Shown in pieces: positions 14,868 through 19,734 of a stretch of 19,734 nucleotides of DNA. Made by a program: the position numbers and the translations under genes. Each line of letters opens with the position of its first letter. Position 1 is the stretch's first letter. Source of the stretch: Clostridiales bacterium. GTDB lineage: Bacteria; Bacillota; Clostridia; Christensenellales; CAG-314. Where the stretch lies: contig DPQS01000009.1 in NCBI GenBank assembly GCA_003537755.1, forward strand, positions 1 through 19,734. Reading direction: 5' to 3'. Under the pieces are notes generated by a model. The model saw only the letters and a list, made by a program, of their open reading frames with translations, had not been told where the DNA came from and searched no databases.

Positions 14868-15338
14868 CTAAAAACTGCGCTTTACAATTTCAAGCGCGGC
14901 TTCGGGCACGTACGCCGAGTAATCTTTGCCGAACGCAGCAAGTTCCCTTACAAGCGAAGCCGACACGTGGCGCATGTTACGGTCGGCAACGATAAACACC
15001 GTTTCGCCCTCCCACATGTCGCGGTTGATGTCAACAAGCGTCGTCACTTCGGACAACTCGTCCGCGCCGCGCACCACCTTGTACATTACGTTTGCGTTTA
15101 CCGACTTGCAGAAATCGACAAGCAGTCCGCGGTGCAGCACGCACTCGACATTTGCGATTTTTGCCGTTGCGGCTTTTACGGCGGCAAGGCGATCATCGTC
15201 GCTCATAGCATATTTTTTACCGATGTTTACCCCCACCACGACATACAATTTGTCGCACAACGCGGCTGCGCGCCTGATTGCGTCAACGTGACCTATCGTA
15301 ACAGGGCAAAACGATCCTGCAAAAATTCCGATTTGCAT
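14868..15338 (-). CDS. coaD: Phosphopantetheine adenylyltransferase
   Basis: This 156-aa protein makes dephospho-CoA from 4'-phosphopantetheine and ATP, the penultimate step of CoA synthesis. The nucleotidyltransferase signature AGSFCPVTIGHVDAIRRAA (7-25) includes the TxGH motif. Later segments are VVRGADELSE and the ATP-binding region VADRNMRHVSASLVRELAAFG, equivalent to the family's SSSLVRE block. The family's RGLR is RGAD here, keeping the first Arg. AAAAGGAG sits five bases before the ATG and only two bases separate it from the rsmD stop, so translation is probably coupled. rsmD-coaD is a standard Bacillota pair. Confidence 0.95.
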   Translation of the reverse strand: MQIGIFAGSFCPVTIGHVDAIRRAAALCDKLYVVVGVNIGKKYAMSDDDRLAAVKAATAKIANVECVLHRGLLVDFCKSVNANVMYKVVRGADELSEVTTLVDINRDMWEGETVFIVADRNMRHVSASLVRELAAFGKDYSAYVPEAALEIVKRSF

Positions 15339-15340
15339 TT

Positions 15341-15898
15341 TTACTCCTTTTCGGGCAAGTTTTCTTGGTCCTCGCGGTAAAACGAAAACACCACCGTGCC
15401 GACTTTGCGCCGTTTGTACAAAGCAAGCGACGACATTTTGTCGGGAATGTCAACGTCCGCGGAATGTTCGCACACCACGGTTGCGCCGCCAGTCAGCATT
15501 TTTTGTTTGCAAAGCAGATCAACGGCAGGCGCATACACATTGCTTTTGTATGGCGGGTCAAGGTACACAAGGTCAAACTTAACGCCTGCCAGCGCACGCA
15601 GACATTGCGCGTAGTCGCACCTGTACAGTTCAGGCACAATACCCAGCTTTGCGAAATTTTCGTTGATTGCCGTCTGCGCGTCACGTCCGTTGTCGCACAT
15701 TACCGCGCGCTTTGCACCACGGCTCAGGCACTCCAGCGCGATCTGTCCGCTGCCTGCAAACAGGTCCAGCACAGTGCAGCCGTCAAGGTCGCCCAGCATG
15801 TTGAACAATGTTTCCTTTGCACGGTCGAGGGTCGGGCGCGTGTCGCTTTTCGGAGCAACCAGTTTGCGCCCCTTGTAAATACCGGTGATGATTCTCAT
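15341..15898 (-). CDS. rsmD: RsmD, 16S rRNA (guanine-966-N2)-methyltransferase
   Basis: This 185-aa protein (from the chosen start) is the SAM-dependent methylase of G966 in 16S rRNA. It begins MRIITGIYKGRKLVAP, as the family does. It shows the SAM-binding loop VLDLFAGSGQIALECLSRGA and the catalytic DPPYKSN. An in-frame ATG 18 bases upstream (15916) exists, but its use is unlikely: a TACAAT -10 box ends six bases before 15898, so the transcript should begin at this ATG. It overlaps coaD's ribosome site and sits 17 bp after the alr stop. Confidence 0.93.
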   Translation of the reverse strand: MRIITGIYKGRKLVAPKSDTRPTLDRAKETLFNMLGDLDGCTVLDLFAGSGQIALECLSRGAKRAVMCDNGRDAQTAINENFAKLGIVPELYRCDYAQCLRALAGVKFDLVYLDPPYKSNVYAPAVDLLCKQKMLTGGATVVCEHSADVDIPDKMSSLALYKRRKVGTVVFSFYREDQENLPEKE

Positions 15899-15904
15899 AC
15901 GGAT

Positions 15905-15933
15905 ATTGTACACCATCAGCGCAAATTACACAA
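15905..15933 (-). promoter_or_regulatory. Predicted promoter giving a leaderless rsmD
   Basis: On the minus strand TTGTGT (15933-15928), 17 bp and TACAAT (15910-15905), then six bases before the ATG at 15898. It lies in the last codons of alr, so rsmD-coaD-aroG could be transcribed independently of alr. The -35 is weak (only TTG matches well). Confidence 0.55.
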
Positions 15934-16902
15934 CAATTCATAAACAATTGTGTCGCAATCAGACGGATTTACTCCGTTGCCAAGCAAAATTGCCTCGTCG
16001 CCGACCGCTGAGCGGAAGTTGCCCGTGTCGCAAATCGTCATACCCATACACACGGCGACAATGCGGGCGGCATGCCCGGACACAACCACATTTTGCCCCA
16101 CAAGCACCCGCGGAAGCCCCTGCGCGTAGCCGACATTGAGTACCGCAAGGTTTGTGGCAACCGTCGGGCGAAATACAGCGTCGTAGCCGACGACGCACCC
16201 CGGCGCAACAAGACGCGAAGCGATTACCCTTGCCGTAACCGTTTTTGCAGGGGTAAGGAAGTCCGCACCGTAGCCGTACAAGCCTACACCCACTCTCACC
16301 GCGTCAAGGCGGTACTTTTCGCCTTGCAGTGCCGCGTTGGTGTTTGCCATATGCTTTGTCACGGTGTGCCCGACCGCTTGCTGCAAGTAATCGGCGCAGG
16401 GCAAAAACTCGGCAAGTTGTTTGTCGCAGTCGGCTTTGTCTGTTCCCCAAAAGTGACTGAACACGCCTCGCACGTCAAAATTTTTGTTAGCTGCGATTCG
16501 TCCGACTGCCGCAGGCAGTTGCTTTGCCGAAAATCCGAGACGAGACATACCGCTGTCAACCTTTATCTGCACTGCGAGGGGCAAGCCACACCGTTCGGCA
16601 AGGGAAAGCGACGGGAAGTCCGACAACGTGACGACAAAGCCGCGTTTGCTTGCAACGGTAAGTTCGGCTTCGGTCAGGCATGGCAACAAAATCATTGTTT
16701 CAACGCCCATATCGGCGATTTTCAACGCTTCGTCAACCGTCGCCACGGCAAAGCCGTCAACCACGTCGCGCAGGACGTTTGCCACACGCACCAACCCGTG
16801 CCCGTATGCGTCGTTTTTGACAACGGCAACCAGCGGAACGCCGACGCGTTTTTTAAGCGCAAGCGCATTCTGCACAATCGCGTGCAAGTTTATTTGTTGC
16901 AA
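15916..16902 (-). CDS. alr: Alanine racemase
   Basis: This is a PLP-dependent racemase that makes D-alanine for peptidoglycan. The sequence shows AVVKNDAYGHG with the PLP-binding Lys, VDSGMSRLGF, RVGVGLYGYGAD, VGYDAVFRP with the likely catalytic Tyr, and VGDEAILLG. Two usually constant motifs differ: GYADG is GYAQG and CMDQ is CMGM. The C-terminus stops at YELLCNLR and lacks the usual RVPR tail. No in-frame ATG exists at the 5' end. The frame opens with TTG at 16989, but similarity begins at INLHAI, so I chose the TTG at 16902 (about 328 aa, short for the family). The TGA overlaps the upstream ATG of the rsmD frame. Confidence 0.85.
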   Translation of the reverse strand: MQQINLHAIVQNALALKKRVGVPLVAVVKNDAYGHGLVRVANVLRDVVDGFAVATVDEALKIADMGVETMILLPCLTEAELTVASKRGFVVTLSDFPSLSLAERCGLPLAVQIKVDSGMSRLGFSAKQLPAAVGRIAANKNFDVRGVFSHFWGTDKADCDKQLAEFLPCADYLQQAVGHTVTKHMANTNAALQGEKYRLDAVRVGVGLYGYGADFLTPAKTVTARVIASRLVAPGCVVGYDAVFRPTVATNLAVLNVGYAQGLPRVLVGQNVVVSGHAARIVAVCMGMTICDTGNFRSAVGDEAILLGNGVNPSDCDTIVYELLCNLR

Positions 16903-17004
16903 AACAGTACCCCAAAATTTACGTTTACTTTTTTTGCGACGGCAACGCCACGAAACCAACGTGAAACCGACAAAGACAGCCCGATACAATCTTCAACAAA
17001 AGGG

Positions 17005-17033
17005 TTTACCGCCATAAAAAAATGTGATATACT
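17005..17033 (+). promoter_or_regulatory. Predicted promoter giving a leaderless start at 17040
   Basis: TTTACC (17005-17010), 17 bp and TATACT (17028-17033), then six bases before the ATG at 17040. No Shine-Dalgarno site is present. It lies in the divergent space between alr and this operon. Confidence 0.65.
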
Positions 17034-17039
17034 TATTTT

Positions 17040-17510
17040 ATGAGATTCAACGCTAAATTTTCACCCGTAATTGACATAATTTTGTGGACGATGGCGGCAG
17101 TTTCCGTCGTCGGGCTTGTGTGCGGCGCGCTGGTAATGTTCGGCGTAAACGTCGCAGGCATTTTTGTCGGTCAAGCACGCGTCTTGGTAGGCTTTTGCCC
17201 CGTTTCCGCGCTGCTGTCGATACTTTTTGCCACCATTCACTACAAAGTGACAAACACTCACCTGCAACTTAAAATAGCATTCTGGGATATGCTCGGCGGC
17301 AGAATCGAAATCGGCAAAATTCTCAACATCGTAATCAAGGACGGCAAAATGTACGTCAGTTACCTTTGGAAAGGACCCGACCCGGTGATCGCGCGTATTG
17401 CAATTTCGCCAAAAAAATACGAGCAAATGAAAGCCATTCTGACGGCGCAAAACCCGAATATCGAATTCTGGAACGACGACGAAGCCGCCAAAAGGACAAG
17501 CGACGATTGA
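17040..17510 (+). CDS. Small membrane protein, two N-terminal helices plus a PH-like domain
   Basis: This 156-aa protein of unknown function has two hydrophobic helices (about 11-34 and 42-65) and then a soluble part of about 90 residues. The soluble part, with the sequence IHYKVTNTHLQLKIAFWDMLGGRIEIGKILNIVIKDG split over about 66-102, looks like the strands of a bacterial PH-like domain (YVVTDRRL-like pattern followed by IPLSDI-like). The tail is acidic and polar. It is the first gene of a two-gene unit with rdgB 34 bp downstream. The PH-like assignment is inference from the pattern; confidence that it is a real gene is high because of the promoter and operon context. Confidence 0.7.
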   Translation: MRFNAKFSPVIDIILWTMAAVSVVGLVCGALVMFGVNVAGIFVGQARVLVGFCPVSALLSILFATIHYKVTNTHLQLKIAFWDMLGGRIEIGKILNIVIKDGKMYVSYLWKGPDPVIARIAISPKKYEQMKAILTAQNPNIEFWNDDEAAKRTSDD

Positions 17511-17544
17511 ACGCCGAGCCCCGACAACGCAAAAGGACACACAG

Positions 17545-18114
17545 ATGAAATTAGTAATTGCCAGCAACAACGCGCACAAAATTGCCGAAATAAAACAAAT
17601 ACTATGCGGCAAATTTGAGCAGATACTTTCACTTGAAGAAGCAGGCATTGTTTGCGGCCCCGAAGAAAACGGAGCCACCTTTGCCGAAAATGCCATGATT
17701 AAGGCACGCGAAGTTGCAAAATACACCGATTTGCCCGTGCTTGCCGACGATACGGGACTGTGCGTAGACGCTTTGGGCGGCGCACCCGGCGTGCACTCGG
17801 CACGATACGCAGGCAACCACGACAATGCAGGCAACCGCGCGAAACTGCTGCGTGCGCTTTACGGCAAAACAAACCGCACCGCTCACTTCGGTACCGCCGT
17901 TGTGTTGCTGTACCCGGACGGTAAAGTCGTGACGGCCGAAGGACGAGTCGACGGCAAAATTTTACTTGCCGAAGCAGGAAACGGCGGTTTCGGGTATGAC
18001 AGTTTGTTTTACAGCGACGACCTTGGAAAAAGTTTTGCCGAAGCCACTGCCGAAGAGAAAAACGCCGTAAGCCATCGCGGACGCGCCCTTGCCAATTTGC
18101 TGGCAAAGTTGTAA
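17545..18114 (+). CDS. rdgB: RdgB/HAM1 XTP/dITP pyrophosphatase
   Basis: This 189-aa protein removes deaminated purine nucleotides (XTP, ITP, dITP) by hydrolysing them to monophosphates, so they are not built into DNA or RNA. All family motifs are present: ASNNAHKIAEIK (6-17), GATFAENAMIKA (48-59), ADDTGLCVDALGGAPGVHSA (with SARYAG following), GNGGFGYDSLF and KNAVSHRGRA near the C-terminus. AAAGGA lies eight bases before the ATG. It is the second gene after the membrane protein at 17040. Confidence 0.96.
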   Translation: MKLVIASNNAHKIAEIKQILCGKFEQILSLEEAGIVCGPEENGATFAENAMIKAREVAKYTDLPVLADDTGLCVDALGGAPGVHSARYAGNHDNAGNRAKLLRALYGKTNRTAHFGTAVVLLYPDGKVVTAEGRVDGKILLAEAGNGGFGYDSLFYSDDLGKSFAEATAEEKNAVSHRGRALANLLAKL

Positions 18115-18413
18115 AAAAACAAACAGCAACCCGATTTGAACGTTTTTGAAGTAATTAAGAATGAAAATATTTGCCGTAACCCGTGGCAAAGAGTCTTTTG
18201 GAAAAATAACCCCTAGATTGTTGCAATAAACGTAATCAGTCAAGATAAACGCTTAAGTGAAGACATCTTTCAATTACTTTTGACACAGGGCAACCACGCT
18301 CGGCATGACATTTCGGCAATATGATTTGTCCAAAATTCCGGGCGAGTTATCGTCGGTTTTTATTTGTAAAAACCTGAATTAAAAACTTTATTATTGAACT
18401 TTACCGTAACTAC
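18115..18413. other. Intergenic spacer without a recognisable gene
   Basis: Between rdgB and the terminator of the convergent HAD gene there is about 300 bp with no plausible open reading frame. I see a TTTGCC/GGCAAA hairpin at about 18171-18191 and an AT-rich perfect hairpin GGTTTTT/AAAAACC at about 18356-18375. No GC-rich stem with a U-tract ends rdgB clearly. AAGTAATT near 18149 and AATTACTT near 18272 are inverted, which may be chance. Confidence 0.5.
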
Positions 18414-18453
18414 AAAAAAACGCTCCCTGCACATTGAATGCGGCGAGCGTTTT
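18414..18453 (-). terminator. Rho-independent terminator after the HAD gene
   Basis: On the minus strand AAAACGCTC (18453-18445) pairs perfectly with GAGCGTTTT (18425-18417), and the T run continues to 18414. It starts four bases after the HAD stop codon. Confidence 0.9.
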
Positions 18454-18456
18454 ACT

Positions 18457-19149
18457 TTACACTATTTCAAACAGTTTTCTCAGATCGTCGATTTCGTAAT
18501 CGGGGACAATGCCTTTTGTGTTGGGCAGGTGCTTGGGATTGAACCAACAGGTTGCAACGCCTGCATTTTTGCCGCCCTTGATGTCGCTGGTCAGACTGTC
18601 GCCGACAACAAGCGCACTGCTCGGGTCAAAGCCGTCAATGTGGGCAAATGCAAAATCGAAAAATTCCTTTGCAGGCTTGGGCACGCCAACTTCCTCGCTT
18701 ATGAAACGCACGGGAAAATGCTTGCCCATTCCGCTTCCGGCAAGGCGAGCCGTCTGTACCGACAAAATGCCGTTACTGACAAGGTACAACTTGTGACCGT
18801 TTGCGGCAAGCGCGGTAAGCACCTCGTCGGCGTGCTCTATTACGTCAAACCCGTGGTGAAGCCCTTCTTCGTATTCCGCAGTGATTGAGTGAAACTCTTC
18901 GTCGGACACATTCCAGCCCAGCTCCTCAAACGTCAGCAAGAAGCGTTTGTCACAAACAGTGCGTTTGTCTGCAAGTCCCAATTCCAACTGTTCCCACATG
19001 TAGATATTGTTTTTGCGGTAGGTTGCCAGCACGTGATTGTCAAACGGCAAACCGTGTTTTTGCAGGGCTGCCGCCAAAGCATTGTCCTCCGCCTTGTCGA
19101 AATCGAGTATCGTATTGTCTGCATCAAACAGTAAAAACTTGTACTTCAT
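18457..19149 (-). CDS. HAD-family hydrolase, YjjG/YfnB-like nucleotidase
   Basis: This 230-aa protein is a HAD phosphatase resembling YjjG-type pyrimidine nucleotidases, which clear noncanonical nucleotides. Motif I is FDADNTILDF (8-17, nucleophile Asp9 and general acid Asp11), motif II is LVSNG, motif III is the Lys in GVPKPAKEFF, and motif IV is VVGDSLTSDIKGGKNAG. The helical cap lies between motifs I and II (about 20-105), as in subclass I. The ATG has only an AGGG about 12 bases upstream. It is a single gene with its own terminator; the exact substrate is inferred. A housekeeping nucleotide-cleaning role would fit with rdgB nearby, although the two are convergent. Confidence 0.87.
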   Translation of the reverse strand: MKYKFLLFDADNTILDFDKAEDNALAAALQKHGLPFDNHVLATYRKNNIYMWEQLELGLADKRTVCDKRFLLTFEELGWNVSDEEFHSITAEYEEGLHHGFDVIEHADEVLTALAANGHKLYLVSNGILSVQTARLAGSGMGKHFPVRFISEEVGVPKPAKEFFDFAFAHIDGFDPSSALVVGDSLTSDIKGGKNAGVATCWFNPKHLPNTKGIVPDYEIDDLRKLFEIV

Positions 19150-19170
19150 TGTTCATTTTTCCCTATTTTC

Positions 19171-19193
19171 GATATACTATGCGTGTAATAGTA
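19171..19193. repeat. 23-bp repeat with inverted TACTAT/ATAGTA ends, copy 2
   Basis: Identical over 23 bp to 10357-10379. Here it lies upstream of the HAD gene in the opposite orientation relative to that gene, which argues against a simple shared operator position. Confidence 0.6.
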
Positions 19194-19216
19194 GTTTATA
19201 TTTTACGCTTTTCCAA
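19188..19216 (-). promoter_or_regulatory. Predicted promoter of the HAD gene
   Basis: On the minus strand TTGGAA (19216-19211), 17 bp and TACTAT (19193-19188). The -10 box is one arm of the 23-bp repeat. The transcript would have a leader of about 30-40 nt. Confidence 0.5.
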
Positions 19217-19241
19217 GGTAATTGTATCAAATTTCACCCCT

Positions 19242-19420
19242 ATTACGGATGTAAAAAGCCTCGCCGCCTTTGCAACAACAAGTCATGGCGGGGACGGGAT
19301 TCGGGGGTTCCCGCGATCCACGCGGGTCCGAATTACGGATGTAAAAAGCCTCGCCGCCTTGCAACAACAGGTCATGGCGGGGACGGGATTCGGGGGTTCC
19401 CGCGATCCACGCGGGTCCGA
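19242..19420. repeat. Two tandem ~90-bp repeats resembling the tRNA-Gly 3' end and terminator
   Basis: Units 19242-19331 (90 bp) and 19332-19420 (89 bp) are almost identical. Each begins with the same 23 bases that follow the tRNA-Gly gene (ATTACGGATG... at 19421) and contains ACGGGATTCGG, identical to the T-arm region of that tRNA. At the unit boundary ATTCGG/CCGAAT and CCCGCG/CGCGGG form a palindrome. Read on the minus strand each unit keeps a hairpin (CCGCC/GGCGG) and the GAGGCTTTTT tail, that is, a degraded terminator. No complete tRNA can be folded. They look like duplications of a tRNA 3' flank. Confidence 0.75.
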
Positions 19421-19431
19421 ATTACGGATGT

Positions 19432-19462
19432 AAAAAGCCTCGCTATCTTGCGATAACGAGGC
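19432..19462 (-). terminator. Rho-independent terminator after tRNA-Gly
   Basis: On the minus strand an 11-bp stem with one G-U pair (19462-19452 with 19447-19437) closes a GCAA tetraloop and is followed by five T residues (19436-19432). It starts one base after the encoded CCA. Confidence 0.9.
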
Positions 19463-19463
19463 A

Positions 19464-19538
19464 TGGAGCGGGAGACGGGATTCGGACCCGCGATATCTGC
19501 CTTGGCAAGGCAGCGCTCTACCACTGAGCCACTCCCGC
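19464..19538 (-). tRNA. tRNA-Gly (anticodon GCC)
   Basis: 75 nt on the minus strand with acceptor GCGGGAG/CTCCCGC, discriminator T, and an encoded CCA (19466-19464). The D-arm reads GCTCAGTGGTAGAGC, the anticodon stem-loop CTGCC-TTGCCAA-GGCAG has GCC in the loop, and the T-arm is CGGGTCCGAATCCCG. The gene is last in the tRNA cluster and has its own terminator. Confidence 0.95.
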
Positions 19539-19574
19539 ATAGTAAACTATGCTTGCTGTTGAAGTTTGTTTTGC

Positions 19575-19658
19575 TGGTGCGGATAAAGGGACTTGAACCC
19601 CCACGTCGAAGACACTAGATCCTAAGTCTAGCGCGTCTGCCAATTCCGCCACATCCGC
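19575..19658 (-). tRNA. tRNA-Leu (anticodon UAG)
   Basis: 84 nt on the minus strand with acceptor GCGGATG, an anticodon stem-loop CTAGA-CTTAGGA-TCTAG carrying TAG, the long variable arm expected for leucine tRNA, the T-arm GGGGGTTCAAGTCCC, and an encoded CCA (19577-19575). It reads CUN leucine codons. Confidence 0.94.
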
Positions 19659-19663
19659 TTAAT

Positions 19664-19704
19664 AAAAACGCAAATCCTTCTTATTCTGAAAGATCTGCGT
19701 TTTT
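19664..19704 (-). terminator. Rho-independent terminator between tRNAs
   Basis: A 13-bp stem with one G-U pair (19664-19676 with 19692-19704; core AAAAACGCA/TGCGTTTTT) with A/T runs on both sides, so it could work in either direction. On the minus strand it ends the transcript of the truncated tRNA at the window edge, leaving tRNA-Leu and tRNA-Gly to be transcribed separately or by read-through. Confidence 0.75.
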
Positions 19705-19710
19705 AAATAC

Positions 19711-19734
19711 TGAGCGTGCGGGGATTCGAACCCC
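19711..19734 (-). tRNA. 3' end of a tRNA cut by the window edge
   Basis: On the minus strand the T-arm GGGGTTCGAATCCCC is followed by CACGCTC, as the 3' acceptor strand, and A as discriminator. The next bases are GTA, so no CCA is encoded, unlike the two neighbouring tRNAs. The anticodon lies outside the window, so the identity is unknown. Confidence 0.8.

Noticed and set aside
16890..17015. A 41-codon minus-strand reading frame with ATG at 17015 overlapping the alr start.
   Set aside because: No ribosome site and no clear promoter at leaderless spacing; kept only as a remark in the alr finding.
4070..17748. Octamer GTCGGCAA/TTGCCGAC recurs often (for example 4070, 5240, 6627, 6961, 7780, 8444, 13111, 17741), like a DNA uptake sequence.
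   Set aside because: Nearly all copies are in frame as a hydrophobic residue followed by Ala-Asp with GCC GAC codons, so codon preference explains them.
18275..18310. TTGACA near 18280 as a promoter in the spacer after rdgB.
   Set aside because: No -10 box at a suitable distance and no gene downstream on that strand.
19283..19540. Reading frames on both strands across the tandem repeats near the tRNAs.
   Set aside because: They arise from repeated non-coding DNA and run through the tRNA-Gly gene.

Overview
The window looks like a chromosomal core-gene region of a member of the Bacillota, most likely an uncultured clostridial lineage of medium GC. The evidence is the gene neighbourhood: rnc-smc-ftsY, yceD-rpmF, ackA/pta, tmcAL, a ylbJ-like gene, coaD and rsmD all cluster in Bacilli and Clostridia. 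L32 is the four-cysteine type. There is no phage, IS transposase, CRISPR array or resistance gene. The ylbJ-like gene hints at a spore-forming ancestry but does not prove sporulation.

Layout, left to right. 1-273: palindromic repeats downstream of ftsY. 270-5545 (minus): an rnc>smc>ftsY operon for RNA processing, chromosome organisation and membrane targeting. 5546-6049: a 504-bp spacer with a 125-bp palindromic element, a promoter for rnc and the rpmF terminator. 6050-9001 (minus): pta>ackA, then yceD>rpmF. 9002-9204: divergent promoters. 9205-10275 (plus): tmcAL with a strong terminator. 10468-11361 (plus): a ylbJ-like membrane gene. 11362-11659: two 81-bp tandem repeats, one isolated palindrome arm, and a terminator fused to a promoter. 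11660-13607 (plus): a two-gene unit made of an N-formylglutamate-amidohydrolase-like protein and an unusual membrane-anchored protein with three Cdc48-N-like barrel units. 13870-16902 (minus): alr, rsmD, coaD and a class I DAHP synthase. 17040-18114 (plus): a small membrane protein and the RdgB/HAM1 pyrophosphatase. 18457-19149 (minus): a YjjG-like HAD phosphatase. 19242-19734: tandem repeats that look derived from a tRNA 3' end, then tRNA-Gly(GCC), tRNA-Leu(UAG) and a truncated third tRNA, all minus.

Two themes stand out. First, several promoter-proximal genes carry a sigma-A-type promoter whose -10 box ends 6-7 bases before the start codon, which predicts leaderless mRNAs. Downstream genes of the same operons have ordinary Shine-Dalgarno sites. 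Second, nearly every sizeable intergenic space holds a structured repeat, belonging to at least four families, and some of these carry promoters, a stop codon or terminators.

Functionally, pta/ackA make acetate and ATP from acetyl-CoA. The divergently transcribed tmcAL uses acetate and ATP to acetylate tRNA-Met. yceD/rpmF, rnc, rsmD and the tRNAs serve translation. alr, coaD and the DAHP synthase feed cell wall, CoA and aromatic amino-acid synthesis. All product calls come from reading motifs by eye; no database search was run.
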